Source of the DNA: Terrabacter sp. Ter38
GTDB taxonomy: Bacteria > Actinomycetota > Actinomycetes > Actinomycetales > Dermatophilaceae
DNA: 64,000 nt
Direction: 5' to 3'
Assembly: GCF_024519435.1 (NCBI RefSeq)
Contig: NZ_JALJRZ010000001.1
Location: forward strand, 124,001 to 188,000
This document shows positions 26,487-35,183 of the stretch, one piece after another. Position numbers and translations under genes: made by a program. Numbering within the stretch: the first letter of the stretch is position 1; every line of letters starts with the position of its first letter. A model generated the notes under the pieces. It was given only the letters and a program-made list of their open reading frames with translations, ran no database searches and was not told the DNA's origin.

Positions 26487-29400
26487 CTAGTGCCCCGAGC
26501 TTCCCGGACTCGCGTGCCACAGCTTGCGTGGCGGGCCGCCCACCGTCTCGGTGGGCACGAGCCCGCTCGTGCCACGCGGGCCCCGGACGTCGTCGCCCGC
26601 CGGCTTGATGTCGGCGTAGGGCGACTGCTTGAACCCGGAGGCGTGGACGAGCACCCGCCGACCGTCCGGACCCTCACCGACGCCGGACCGGGCCCCGTCG
26701 GGTCCGGCGAGCGCGGTGGCGCGCTCCCACGCCGACCGGTCGGCTGCCTCGAGCGCGTCGCGGACGGCGGTGATGCCCCCGGAGGTCCACGCGTCCTGCA
26801 GGGCGGAGAGCTCCCACGCACCGGTGGCCCGGATGGAGACGCCGCGGGGACCGGTGCGCCGCACGACCCCCCGGCAGAGCAGCAGCCACGAGTGGAAGAC
26901 GGTGGCGGCATACGGGCCCTGGACGTCCTCGAAGAAGGTGAGGTCGGCCGGACCGGTGGCGTCGTCGAGCGTGAGGAAGACGACGCGGCGTCCGGTGCGG
27001 ATCGGCGGGGTCTGGGTCGCGACCTTGACCCCCGCGACGAGGACCTCGCGGCCGCTGCGACCGGAGAGCAGGTCGCGCGCCCGGGTCACGCCGAGCGCGT
27101 CGAGCAGCGGGCCGTAGAAGTCGACGACGTGACCGCTCGCGTCGAGGCCGAGCACCTCGAGCTCGGCCCGGACCTGCTCGGGCCCGGTCATCTCCGGCAG
27201 TCCGCTCGTCGCGGAGAGCCGGGGCGTGTCACCGAGGTCGAGCGTCAGCTGGGTCGCGATCTGCTCGGGCGCCCCGGCAGAGCCCTGCGACTGGGCGGCG
27301 GCGAGGGCCCGGATGTCCCCCGTGGCGGAGACGGACGTGACGCGACCCCGCGAGGAGCCCGGTCCCCACGACCGGCTCGCGGCCGAGACCCGATGGGAGC
27401 GGCGCGACGACCGCTGCGAGGAGGACCAGCGGTCGAGCTCGGCGACGTGGAGCAGCAGGTCGCGTCGGGTGACCCGACCACGACGGCCGAGACCGCCCCG
27501 AGCCCGGCCCACGAGCCCGGACCCGCTCTCGTCGAGACGGGACGGGCCACCGAGGTCGATGTCGTGCAACGCGTCGAATCCCCCTGCGAGCACGAGCTTC
27601 TCGGCGATGGGGCGTGACACGTGGGCGCGCTGCCAGAAGTCGGAGAGGCTGGAGTAGGGCTGTCCGGCGACGATCTGCGCGACCTCGGCCTCGCTGATGC
27701 CGTGGACGTCGGCGAGCGAGAGCCGGATGGCCTCGCCCCCGTCGTCGGTGCGTTCGAAGCGGTAGGCGCCGGTCGAGACGTTGACGTCGAGCCCGAGGAT
27801 CGCGATGCCGAAGGTGCGGGCGTCGTCGAGGATGAGGCGCTTGGGGTACATCCCGGGGTCGTGGGTGAGCACCCCGGCGAGGAAGGCTGCCGGGTGGTGC
27901 GTCTTGAGCCACGCCGACTGGTAGGTGGGCAGCGCGAAGGCCGCGGCGTGCGCCTTGCAGAAACCGAACGAGGCGAACGCCTTGAGGACCTCCCAGATCT
28001 TGTCGGCGACCTCCGGCGCGTAGCCGCGGTCGCGGGCCGCGGGTCGCCACCACGCCTCGATCCGTTTCTGCCCGTCGGGTGTGCCGAGCGTGCGGCGCAC
28101 CTCGTCGGCCTGGGCGAGGGTCACCCCGGTGGTCTCGGCGACGATCATGAGCACCTGCTCGTGGAAGACGACGACGCCCTCGGTCTCCTCGAGCGCCGGG
28201 ACGAGCGACGGGTGGAGGTAGGACGGGTCCTTCCATCCCTGCCTCGCGTTGAGGAACGGGATGATCATGTCGCTCTTGACCGGGCCGGGCCGGAAGAGCG
28301 AGATGTCGATGATGAGGTCGTCGAAGGTGCGCGGCCCGAACTTGCCGATGAGCTCGCGTTGTCCGGGGCTCTCGATCTGGAAGCAGCCGAGGGTCTTCGT
28401 CGAGCGGACGAGCTCGAAGGTCGGCTCGTCGTCGAAGGGCACCTGCGACTCGTCGTCGAGGTCGACGTGGTCGCCGTCGACGCGCTCGACCTCCTCGATC
28501 GCGTGCGCCATCGCAGACTGCATCCGGATGCCGAGGACGTCGAGCTTGAGCAGTCCCATCTCCTCGACGTCGTCCTTGTCGAACTGGCTCATCGGGAAGC
28601 CGAGCCAGCTCGCCTCGACGGGAGTGCGGTCGAGCAGGACGGAGTCGGACAGCACGACCCCGCACGGGTGCAGCGCGATGTGTCGGGGCAGGCCGTCGAG
28701 GCGTTCGACGATGTCGAACATCAGCTGCAGGCGCGGCACGTCGAGGCCGCTCGCGCGGAGCTCGGGCAGCTCGGCCAGGGCGTTGCGGACGTTGCGGGCG
28801 GCGATGTGCGGGAAGGCCTTGGCCATGGCGTCGACCTCGGGCGGCGGCAGTCCGAGCGCAGCCCCGGCGTCGCGGATCGCATGGCGCACCCGGTAGGTGT
28901 CCATCATCGAGACGCACGTGACCCGGTCGCCCCCGAAGTGGTCGAGGATGCGCTCGTAGATCTCGGTGCGTCGGGCCGACTCGACGTCGATGTCGATGTC
29001 GGGCAGCTCGGCCCGCAACGGCGAGCAGAAGCGCTCCATGAGCAGCCCGTGCCGCATCGGGTCGACGCCGGAGATGCCGAGGAGGTAGTTGACGAGCGAC
29101 CCGGCCCCGGAACCGCGGGCGGCGACCCGCACGCCCATCTCGCGGATGAGGTCGCAGACCTGGGCGACGGTGAGGAAGTACGTCGCATAGCCGAGCGTCT
29201 CGATGACACCGAGCTCGTCCTCGAGCCGGTCGCTGACGGCGACGAGCTCGCTCTCGGTGCGGCCGGGGTAGCGGGTCGGGATGGACTCGCGGCACCGGCG
29301 CGCGAGGACGCGGTGCGGGTTGGTGCCGGGCCGGATGCCGAGGACGCCCGGCTCGGGCAGGTGGACCGAGCCGATGCCGAGGTCGGCCCGTGGGTCCTGG

Positions 29401-30533
29401 ACGCATTCGGCGGCGAGCGCCGTCGTGCGGGCGAGCAGCTCGCGGGCCTGCTCGCGGGCCAGCGACCCGCCGCCGACGAGCCCCGGGCCGGAGACCTGGA
29501 CGACGTCGAGGGCGAGCGCGTGCATGAGGGGCGTCGGCGAGAGGTGCCCGGCCGTCGTGACGCGGTCGAGGTGGCGCGCGTCGAGCGCGACGAGCCGCCG
29601 GGCGGCGTCGAGGACGTCGACGATGGCGGCGTCCTGCGGGTCGGCGTGACGCACCGCGGCCGTGATGACGCTCGGCACGCCGACCTCGCGGGCGAGCGCG
29701 AGCATGCGTCCGGCCTGGCCGAGGCTGCCGGGCAGGTGCTCGGGCCCGCCGTGGCACACGACCTCGACGACGACGGCGCCCCGCGGCAGCAGCGCGACCC
29801 AGCGCTCGAGCGCCGCCCGGGCGTGGTCGCGCCGCTTGGCGAGCACCGCGCGACCGACGTCGGAGTCGGGCCCGAGGAGCACGACGAGCGGGGACGTCCT
29901 ACCGTCCACCACCGACGGGGTATGCCGTCCGCCTCGTCGATCGGGTCCTCCCCGGCCCTCGGGCCCGCCCGGCCGGTCGTCCTCCGCTGCGGACGGGACG
30001 GGCGGGGTGGGCAACAGGCGCGCGTGCTCTGCGACGAGGGCCGCGGTCGTGACCGGGTTGCCGCGCTCGCCGCGCAGGTGGGTCGCGGTGACGAGACGAC
30101 AGAGCGCCGCCCACCCAGCACCCGGGGCGAGGCCGGTGCTGCTGCCCCGGGCCAGCACCGTGACACGCGGGAGCCGCGGATCGACGAGGGCGCCGCCACG
30201 GACCGGGGTGCGCACGGGACGGCTGCGCTGGCGCTCGGGGTGCTCGGGGCCGAGGGCGAGGTCGACGCCGAGGACCGGCGCGACGTCGTGCTCCATGCAG
30301 GAACGGACGAACTTCACGGCGCCGTAGAGCCCATCGCGGTCGGTCAGGGCGAGCGCCGGCTGCCCGAACGCCGCGGCGCGCTCGACGAGCTGGTGCGGCT
30401 TGGCCGTCCCGTAGCGCATGGAGTAGCCGGACGCGACGTGCAGGTGCACGAAGCTCTCGGTGTTGCCGGCCGCGCTGCTCGTGCGGCCGCTGGTGATGAT
30501 GGTGGTGGTGGTGGTGGTCATGCCCGTCGTCAC
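26487..30533 (-). CDS. dnaE2: error-prone DNA polymerase III alpha subunit DnaE2
   Basis: 1348-residue C-family polymerase. The PHP domain starts FVHLHVASGYSMRYG; catalytic residues lie in PDIDIDVES and GLLKLDVLGI; the fingers include LGCFQIESPGQRELIGKFGP; a C-terminal OB domain contains VLVAGVKVATQTPPIRTG. QLTLDL could be a beta-clamp motif. It is longer than the usual 1050-1100 residues because of Arg/Gly/Ser-rich inserts in the PHP region and before the OB domain. DnaE2 performs SOS mutagenic translesion synthesis. The GTG at 30533 overlaps the HEPN gene stop (GTGA); an ATG four codons later is an alternative. Confidence 0.92.
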   Translation of the reverse strand: MTTGMTTTTTTIITSGRTSSAAGNTESFVHLHVASGYSMRYGTAKPHQLVERAAAFGQPALALTDRDGLYGAVKFVRSCMEHDVAPVLGVDLALGPEHPERQRSRPVRTPVRGGALVDPRLPRVTVLARGSSTGLAPGAGWAALCRLVTATHLRGERGNPVTTAALVAEHARLLPTPPVPSAAEDDRPGGPEGRGGPDRRGGRHTPSVVDGRTSPLVVLLGPDSDVGRAVLAKRRDHARAALERWVALLPRGAVVVEVVCHGGPEHLPGSLGQAGRMLALAREVGVPSVITAAVRHADPQDAAIVDVLDAARRLVALDARHLDRVTTAGHLSPTPLMHALALDVVQVSGPGLVGGGSLAREQARELLARTTALAAECVQDPRADLGIGSVHLPEPGVLGIRPGTNPHRVLARRCRESIPTRYPGRTESELVAVSDRLEDELGVIETLGYATYFLTVAQVCDLIREMGVRVAARGSGAGSLVNYLLGISGVDPMRHGLLMERFCSPLRAELPDIDIDVESARRTEIYERILDHFGGDRVTCVSMMDTYRVRHAIRDAGAALGLPPPEVDAMAKAFPHIAARNVRNALAELPELRASGLDVPRLQLMFDIVERLDGLPRHIALHPCGVVLSDSVLLDRTPVEASWLGFPMSQFDKDDVEEMGLLKLDVLGIRMQSAMAHAIEEVERVDGDHVDLDDESQVPFDDEPTFELVRSTKTLGCFQIESPGQRELIGKFGPRTFDDLIIDISLFRPGPVKSDMIIPFLNARQGWKDPSYLHPSLVPALEETEGVVVFHEQVLMIVAETTGVTLAQADEVRRTLGTPDGQKRIEAWWRPAARDRGYAPEVADKIWEVLKAFASFGFCKAHAAAFALPTYQSAWLKTHHPAAFLAGVLTHDPGMYPKRLILDDARTFGIAILGLDVNVSTGAYRFERTDDGGEAIRLSLADVHGISEAEVAQIVAGQPYSSLSDFWQRAHVSRPIAEKLVLAGGFDALHDIDLGGPSRLDESGSGLVGRARGGLGRRGRVTRRDLLLHVAELDRWSSSQRSSRRSHRVSAASRSWGPGSSRGRVTSVSATGDIRALAAAQSQGSAGAPEQIATQLTLDLGDTPRLSATSGLPEMTGPEQVRAELEVLGLDASGHVVDFYGPLLDALGVTRARDLLSGRSGREVLVAGVKVATQTPPIRTGRRVVFLTLDDATGPADLTFFEDVQGPYAATVFHSWLLLCRGVVRRTGPRGVSIRATGAWELSALQDAWTSGGITAVRDALEAADRSAWERATALAGPDGARSGVGEGPDGRRVLVHASGFKQSPYADIKPAGDDVRGPRGTSGLVPTETVGGPPRKLWHASPGSSGH
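30501..30518. repeat. (GGT)6 microsatellite at the dnaE2 start
   Basis: Six GGT units (Thr codons on the coding strand) lie immediately after the start region of dnaE2. Length change would add or remove Thr without shifting the frame. Confidence 0.9.
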
Positions 30534-30982
30534 GCCCCGCTCGCCCGGCTCCTCGAGACCGGGGTGATCGACTGCGGCAGCGGGATCGTCGCGGGGACGC
30601 CGAGGAGGTCCTGGACGATCTCGAGGAACATCTCGGCCTGGCGCAGCAGGTCGTCGGACTCGCGGGCGCTGATGTGACCGCCGCGGTCGATGACCGACCG
30701 GTGCGCCGAGCAGGCAGCGAAGAAGGCGGCCCACTCCCCCAGCTCCGGGGCGACCCCGGGCAGCACCTGCCACACGCTGCGCGGTCGCGAACGTGGCGAC
30801 GGCACGGTGCGGGCGGCGACGAGGGCCGCAGCGGCGCGCAGCGCCCCGAGGTGGGCGTCGCGGTAGCGCTCGGACGCGTCGCTCGTGCGGCACGCGGTCT
30901 CGAGGGTGGCCCGGCCCCGCTCGAGCAGGTCGAGCACGGCGACCGAGATGGGTGGGCGACGCAGGTCGTGTGCGGTGGTCAT
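30530..30982 (-). CDS. SAV_6107-type HEPN domain protein
   Basis: 150-residue all-helical protein of the SAV_6107-like HEPN family, recognised by position before dnaE2 and by segments such as VAVLDLLERGRATLETACRT and LLRQAEMFLEIVQDLLG. RYRDAH fits the HEPN R-x4-H pattern, although it lies in the N-terminal half. HEPN proteins include RNases and toxins; whether this one is catalytic is unknown. AGGAGAGGAA precedes the ATG. Its stop overlaps the dnaE2 start, so the two are translationally coupled. Confidence 0.82.
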   Translation of the reverse strand: MTTAHDLRRPPISVAVLDLLERGRATLETACRTSDASERYRDAHLGALRAAAALVAARTVPSPRSRPRSVWQVLPGVAPELGEWAAFFAACSAHRSVIDRGGHISARESDDLLRQAEMFLEIVQDLLGVPATIPLPQSITPVSRSRASGA

Positions 30983-31013
30983 GGTGGTTCCTCTCCTCTC
31001 TCGTCTCATGGGC

Positions 31014-31517
31014 TCAGTCGGCCACCCGGACGAGCGACCAGTGGTCGCCGCGCGGGGACTCGTCGTGGGCGAGGTCGTAGACCCCGGGCGTGAACGACCA
31101 TCCCGGGCTCGCCTCGACGCGCCAGACGTGCTGCTCGCTCGCCGCGGCGACGAGCGTCTCGCCGGGACGGACCTGCGCCTCGTCGGCCTCGAGCGCGTCG
31201 TGCCACCAGGCCCGCCGCTCGCGCCACTGGGCGAGGACGCCACGCACGACGTAGAGGCGCCCGCGCCAGATGAACGCCTCGGGTGGCGCCTCGACGGATC
31301 CGGCCTCGGAACCCGAGGGTCCCGAGGGTCCCGACGACCCGAAGTCCACTGAGGATCCCGAGTCTCGTGAGGATCCCGTGGAACCCGTGGACCCGGGCGG
31401 ACGGATCGACCTTCCGGCCGGACCGCCGGACCGGCCCACGACGGACTGCTCCTGCTGCTCCTGCTGCTCCCGCTCGCGCACTCTCACCTGCACGGCGTCA
31501 CTGAACCTGCGCACCAC
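31014..31517 (-). CDS. DUF6504 family protein
   Basis: 167-residue protein. A short N-terminal part (RRFSDAVQVRVRERE) is followed by a Gln/Gly/Ser/Thr-rich linker with simple repeats, then the conserved domain PEAFIWRGRLYVVRGVLAQW and WRVEAS...GVYDLAHD. DUF6504 proteins usually sit beside translesion-polymerase genes in actinobacteria. The GTG at 31517 has GGGAG eight bases upstream. It is the first gene after the LexA box and starts the dnaE2 operon. Biochemical role unknown. Confidence 0.82.
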   Translation of the reverse strand: MVRRFSDAVQVRVREREQQEQQEQSVVGRSGGPAGRSIRPPGSTGSTGSSRDSGSSVDFGSSGPSGPSGSEAGSVEAPPEAFIWRGRLYVVRGVLAQWRERRAWWHDALEADEAQVRPGETLVAAASEQHVWRVEASPGWSFTPGVYDLAHDESPRGDHWSLVRVAD

Positions 31518-31690
31518 GACACGTCTCCCTCGGACACGTCGAGGCCGGACATCACGACCCAGACCACCCGCGCCCCACACGAGCGGTCCGACACCAACCG
31601 ACGACTGAACTGACAACTGACTGACAACTGACTGGCTCGGACACGGGCTCGGACCCCACCTACCGGGCACCTCACCCGGAAAGACGACGT

Positions 31691-31706
31691 TCGAACACCT
31701 GTTCGA
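31691..31706. promoter_or_regulatory. LexA (SOS) box
   Basis: TCGAACACCTGTTCGA matches the mycobacterial/actinobacterial LexA consensus TCGAAC-N4-GTTCGA in all defined positions. It lies eight bases downstream of the predicted -10 of the DUF6504-HEPN-dnaE2 operon, an ideal position for repression relieved by DNA damage. Confidence 0.92.
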
Positions 31707-31713
31707 TACTCGA

Positions 31714-31744
31714 AGCCTAACCCCTGGCGCCGACAGCCTGTCAA
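31714..31744 (-). promoter_or_regulatory. predicted sigma-70 promoter of the SOS operon
   Basis: On the minus strand a perfect TTGACA (31739-31744) and TAGGCT (31714-31719) are separated by 19 bp. The start point would fall inside or next to the LexA box. The untranslated leader is then about 190 bases. Confidence 0.65.
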
Positions 31745-32094
31745 GACGGTCCGCGGGTCACGTCCACGCGATCAGGAGCCGACACGGCTGACTCTCCCCA
31801 TGCGTCCGTTCCGTCCCGCTCCGGACCGATCTGAGTACCGGTGCTCAGGCCCCTGCGGCGCGCCTGGCGACAGAGTGATGGCGCGGGTTCGGTCCGCGAA
31901 CGGAGGGGCACAGGGGTCCCGTCCGCTCACGGATCGGACCCGTTCCGCTACCCCCTCTCACCACGTGCAGCGCGCCCCGTTGCGCCACCCCCGGGAATAC
32001 GGGAGCGTCAGGAACGTTGGACCTGGGCTCGGCCGACCGGTCGGGCCACAGCCGCACCGGCGCACCGCGACCGGCGCACGACCGAAGGGGTGTC
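31745..32094. other. intergenic stretch upstream of the DUF4126 gene
   Basis: About 350 bases between the divergent SOS operon and the DUF4126 gene. I see no supported gene. There is a short inverted pair GTCCG...CGGAC near 31920-31940 but no recognisable RNA family. Confidence 0.4.
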
Positions 32095-32817
32095 GTGGGC
32101 GCCGAGCTCATCCCCATGGCCTTCACCACCGGGTGGGGCAGCGGCATCAACGCGTACGCCGTCGTGCTCGTCCTCGGGCTGGCCGACAAGATCTTCAACC
32201 TGAGCCAGATCCCGAACGCCCTGGCTCGCACCGACGTGCTCATCGGGGCAGGCGTCCTCTTCGTCGTCGAGATGCTCGCCGACAAGATCCCCTACGTCGA
32301 CTCCGCCTGGGACTCCGTGCACACCGTCGTCAGACCGGCGGTCGGGGCGACGATCGGCTACCTCATCGGCCACGACACGGCGACCCTCGACGCCGCCGTC
32401 GGCGCGGCGACCGGTGGTGTCACGGCCCTCATCTCGCACGGGATCAAGGCCGGCCTGCGCGCCGCCGTCAACACCTCCCCCGAACCAGCGAGCAACGTCC
32501 TCGTCAGCACCACCGAGGACGTGACCGTCACCGGCGTCACCGCCCTCGCCATCGCGCACCCGTGGTGGGCCGCGGCCATCGCCCTGCTCTTCCTCGTGCT
32601 CGGCGCGTTTTTCGTCTACAAGCTGGCCGGACGCATCCGCCGCTACAAGCGCCGCTACGACGCATGGGGCGAACGCGTCGGCATCGCCGTGCCCTCCGAG
32701 CGCCGGGAGCACCGGGAGCACCGGGAGCACCGGGGGCGTCGCGGGACCGCTGCTCCACCGCCGACGTCGGCCCGGACCGACGAGCGTCTCGAGCGACCCT
32801 TCGACCAGGAGACCTGA
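32095..32817 (+). CDS. DUF4126 membrane protein
   Basis: 240-residue integral membrane protein with the DUF4126 start AFTTGWGSGINAYAVVLVLGL and LADKIPYVDSAWD. About five hydrophobic segments are followed by a basic cytoplasmic tail (RRYKRRYDAWG) holding three perfect 9-bp repeats encoding R-E-H. The GTG at 32095 is preceded by AAGGGG; an in-frame ATG seven codons on is the alternative. Function unknown. Confidence 0.83.
   Translation: MGAELIPMAFTTGWGSGINAYAVVLVLGLADKIFNLSQIPNALARTDVLIGAGVLFVVEMLADKIPYVDSAWDSVHTVVRPAVGATIGYLIGHDTATLDAAVGAATGGVTALISHGIKAGLRAAVNTSPEPASNVLVSTTEDVTVTGVTALAIAHPWWAAAIALLFLVLGAFFVYKLAGRIRRYKRRYDAWGERVGIAVPSERREHREHREHRGRRGTAAPPPTSARTDERLERPFDQET
32704..32730. repeat. 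9-bp tandem repeat x3 in the DUF4126 tail
   Basis: CGGGAGCAC repeated three times without change, encoding Arg-Glu-His triplets in the cytoplasmic tail. Confidence 0.9.
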
Positions 32818-32882
32818 CCGGCCGTCCCGGTGGCGCCCGACCCCGGACCTGGGCCACACAGGTTCGCAGACCGCTCACAGCA

Positions 32883-32910
32883 CCTCCCCGCCCTGACGAG
32901 GGCGTGGAGG
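32883..32910. terminator. bidirectional hairpin terminator
   Basis: A 12-bp stem with one 1x1 mismatch (32883-32894 with 32899-32910) and a GACG tetraloop lies between the convergent DUF4126 and metF genes. Confidence 0.65.
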
Positions 32911-32987
32911 CAGGTCATCCTCGTGCCGCCGCAGTGGCTCCGCACCCCAGTCGGCTCGCCCCCTCGGACTCCGAGGCTCCCCGCCGG

Positions 32988-33896
32988 TCAGAGGTTGCCG
33001 AAGACCTCGAGCGTCGCCGACGACCGGTTCATCGTGATGAAGTGGATGCCGGGGGCACCCTCGTCGAGCAGGCGGCGCGACGACTCCGTGGCGATCGCCA
33101 TGCCCTCGGCGCGGACCCCTGCGGCGTCGTCGCCGTGCCGCTCGAGCCGGTCCGTGACCGCCGTTGGCATCGGCTGCCCCGCGAGCTGAGCCATGCGCAC
33201 CACCTGACGAGCGTTGGTGATCGGCATGATGGCCGGGACGACGGGCAGCCGCGACCCGCGCCGGGCGAGCTCGTCGCGCAGCCGGAGGTAGTGGTCGACG
33301 TCGAAGACCATCTGGGTGATCGCGAACTCGGCGCCGGCGCGCTCCTTGCGGATCAGCGTCTCAGCGTCCTCGCTGATGTCGCCCGACTCGGGGTGGCCGT
33401 CGGGGAAGGCCGCGACCCCGACGGTGAAGTCGCCGAGCCCGCGGACCAGCGCGACGAGCTCGTCGGCGTGGTCGAGGCCCTCGGGGTGCGCGACCCACGT
33501 CTGGCCGAGGCCGCCCTGGGGGTCACCGCGCAGGGCCAGGATGTTGCGGACCCCCGCGGCGGCATACGACCCCACGATGCCGCGCAGCTCGGCGACGGAG
33601 TGCCCGACGCACGTCAGGTGCGCCATCGGCGTCAGCGAGGTCGCCTCGAGGACGCGCTGGGTGAGTCGGACGGTGCGGTCGCGGGTGCCGCCGCCGGCGC
33701 CGTAGGTGATGGAGACGAAGCTCGGTGACACCTTCTCGAGGCGTCGGATGGCGTCCCAGAGCTGCGCCTCGGACGCGTCGTCCTTGGGCGGGAAGAACTC
33801 GAAGCTGTACGTCGGGGTCTCGGCCTCGATCATCGCCGGGATGGACCGCGTGAACCGCTCCGCCCGCGCCATCGAGGATGCCGTGCCGTGTGCCAT
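32988..33896 (-). CDS. metF: methylenetetrahydrofolate reductase
   Basis: 302-residue FAD-containing reductase converting 5,10-methylene- to 5-methyl-tetrahydrofolate for methionine synthesis. Motifs: YSFEFFPPK, SITYGAGGGTRDRT, LALRGDPQGG, and the TQMVFD segment. A -10 element TATGGT (minus strand, 33904-33909) lies seven bases from the ATG at 33896, so the mRNA is probably leaderless, which supports this start over an in-frame ATG eight codons later. It is divergent from the polyprenyl synthase gene, as in M. tuberculosis (Rv2172c/Rv2173). Confidence 0.93.
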   Translation of the reverse strand: MAHGTASSMARAERFTRSIPAMIEAETPTYSFEFFPPKDDASEAQLWDAIRRLEKVSPSFVSITYGAGGGTRDRTVRLTQRVLEATSLTPMAHLTCVGHSVAELRGIVGSYAAAGVRNILALRGDPQGGLGQTWVAHPEGLDHADELVALVRGLGDFTVGVAAFPDGHPESGDISEDAETLIRKERAGAEFAITQMVFDVDHYLRLRDELARRGSRLPVVPAIMPITNARQVVRMAQLAGQPMPTAVTDRLERHGDDAAGVRAEGMAIATESSRRLLDEGAPGIHFITMNRSSATLEVFGNL

Positions 33897-34002
33897 GCCG
33901 CACACCATAAGCCGCGCGCGGGCGCGGTGTCCGGGCTGTTCACGGGCGCACCCGCGCGCCGCGTAGGCTGACCTCGATTCCCGCGACTCGATGGAGGACC
34001 CC

Positions 34003-35097
34003 GTGCAGACCCCCACCGACCTCGATGTGCTGCGCCGTCGGGTGCAGCAGGCGATCGACGGGCAGATCGCCGGGGCCACGCAGTCGCTGGCCGCGATCGG
34101 AGAGGAGACTGCCCCGCTCGTCTCGGCCGTGTCCGGCCTGCTGACCGGCGGCAAGGGTCTGCGCGCCGGCTTCCTCTACTGGGGCTACCGCGCCGCGGGC
34201 GGCGCCGACTCCGACGCGCTCGTGCGCCTGGCCGCGAGCATGGAGTTCTTCCAGGGCGCCGCCCTGCTCCACGACGACGTCATGGACCGCAGCGACACGA
34301 GACGGGGTATGCCGTCCGCGCACCGGGCCCTCGCCTCGCTGCACCAGGCGCGTGGCTGGGCGGGTGACGCCGACCGCTTCGGCGAGGGCACCGCGATCCT
34401 CGCCGGCGACCTGTGCCTGACCTGGTGCGACGAGCTCTACGCGACGTGCGGCCTGCCCGCCGAGGAGCTGGCCCGCGGCCGGCAGCTCTTCGACTCCATG
34501 CGCACGCAGCTCATGGGCGGCCAGTTCCTCGACCTGCTCGAGTCAGCCCGCGGCTGGGACGGCCTCGACCTCGACGCCCGGATCGCCTCGGCGCGCAAGG
34601 TGATCCGCTTCAAGAGCGCCAAGTACACCATCGAGCACCCGCTGCTCATCGGGGCGCTCGTCGGCGGCGCGCCGGACGGGTCGCTGGCTCCCCTGTCGGA
34701 CTACGGCCTCGCCCTCGGGGAGGCGTTCCAGCTGCGTGACGACCTGCTCGGCGTCTTCGGAGACCCCGAGGCCACCGGCAAGCCCGCAGGGGACGACCTG
34801 CGCGAGGGCAAGCGCACCGTCCTCGTGGCCCACGCCCTCGACGCGGCGTCCGACGCCGACCGCGACACGGTCGAGAGCCTCCTGGGGCGCGACGACCTCG
34901 AGCTCGCGGGCGTCGAGGCGATCCGCAGGGTGCTGCTCGACACCGGGGCGGTCGACCGGGTCGAGAGCCTCATCGCCGCCCTGGCCGACGAGGCCTGCCG
35001 AGCCGTCGACCGGGCCCGGGCGACGGGCTCCTACGACACGTCGGCGCTCGACGTCCTCGAGGCGCTCGTCGCGGTCTCGACGGCCCGCAGGTCCTGA
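34003..35097 (+). CDS. polyprenyl diphosphate synthase (short-chain, IdsA-type)
   Basis: 364-residue trans-prenyltransferase. The first Asp-rich motif is LLHDDVMDRSDTRRG and the second is QLRDDLLGVFGD; GGKGLRAG and KSAKYTIEHP are also typical. It condenses isopentenyl diphosphate with allylic diphosphates to give farnesyl- or geranylgeranyl-diphosphate; chain length cannot be fixed by eye. GGAGG five bases before the GTG at 34003 decides the start over ATG 33991. A -10 TAGGCT lies at 33964-33969. Confidence 0.9.
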   Translation: MQTPTDLDVLRRRVQQAIDGQIAGATQSLAAIGEETAPLVSAVSGLLTGGKGLRAGFLYWGYRAAGGADSDALVRLAASMEFFQGAALLHDDVMDRSDTRRGMPSAHRALASLHQARGWAGDADRFGEGTAILAGDLCLTWCDELYATCGLPAEELARGRQLFDSMRTQLMGGQFLDLLESARGWDGLDLDARIASARKVIRFKSAKYTIEHPLLIGALVGGAPDGSLAPLSDYGLALGEAFQLRDDLLGVFGDPEATGKPAGDDLREGKRTVLVAHALDAASDADRDTVESLLGRDDLELAGVEAIRRVLLDTGAVDRVESLIAALADEACRAVDRARATGSYDTSALDVLEALVAVSTARRS

Positions 35098-35141
35098 CGG
35101 CCTGCAGATCCTGACGACCCCGCGGTCCTGACGACCCGGCC
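35091..35141. repeat. 17-bp imperfect tandem repeat x3 spanning a stop codon
   Basis: Units at 35091, 35108 and 35125 each begin RTCCTGACG. The first unit contains the stop codon of the polyprenyl synthase gene. It looks like a local duplication at the gene end. Confidence 0.75.
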
Positions 35142-35170
35142 GGACGGCATACGCCCTCGGCCGTCAGGCC
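35138..35170. terminator. bidirectional hairpin with CGGCATAC in its loop
   Basis: A 10-bp stem with one mismatch (35138-35147 with 35161-35170) lies between the convergent polyprenyl synthase and Rv2175c-like genes. The dispersed word CGGCATAC begins at the stem-loop junction. Confidence 0.55.
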
Positions 35171-35183
35171 GCGGCAGGACGCG

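Noticed and set aside
24486-30677. Thousand-codon open frames on the plus strand opposite dinB and dnaE2
   Set aside because: Composition and lack of motifs show they are antisense shadows of the polymerase genes, which have full family signatures.
31745-32094. Structured noncoding RNA in the long gap before DUF4126
   Set aside because: Only short inverted pairs; no tRNA T-loop, no known riboswitch core and no terminator on either strand.
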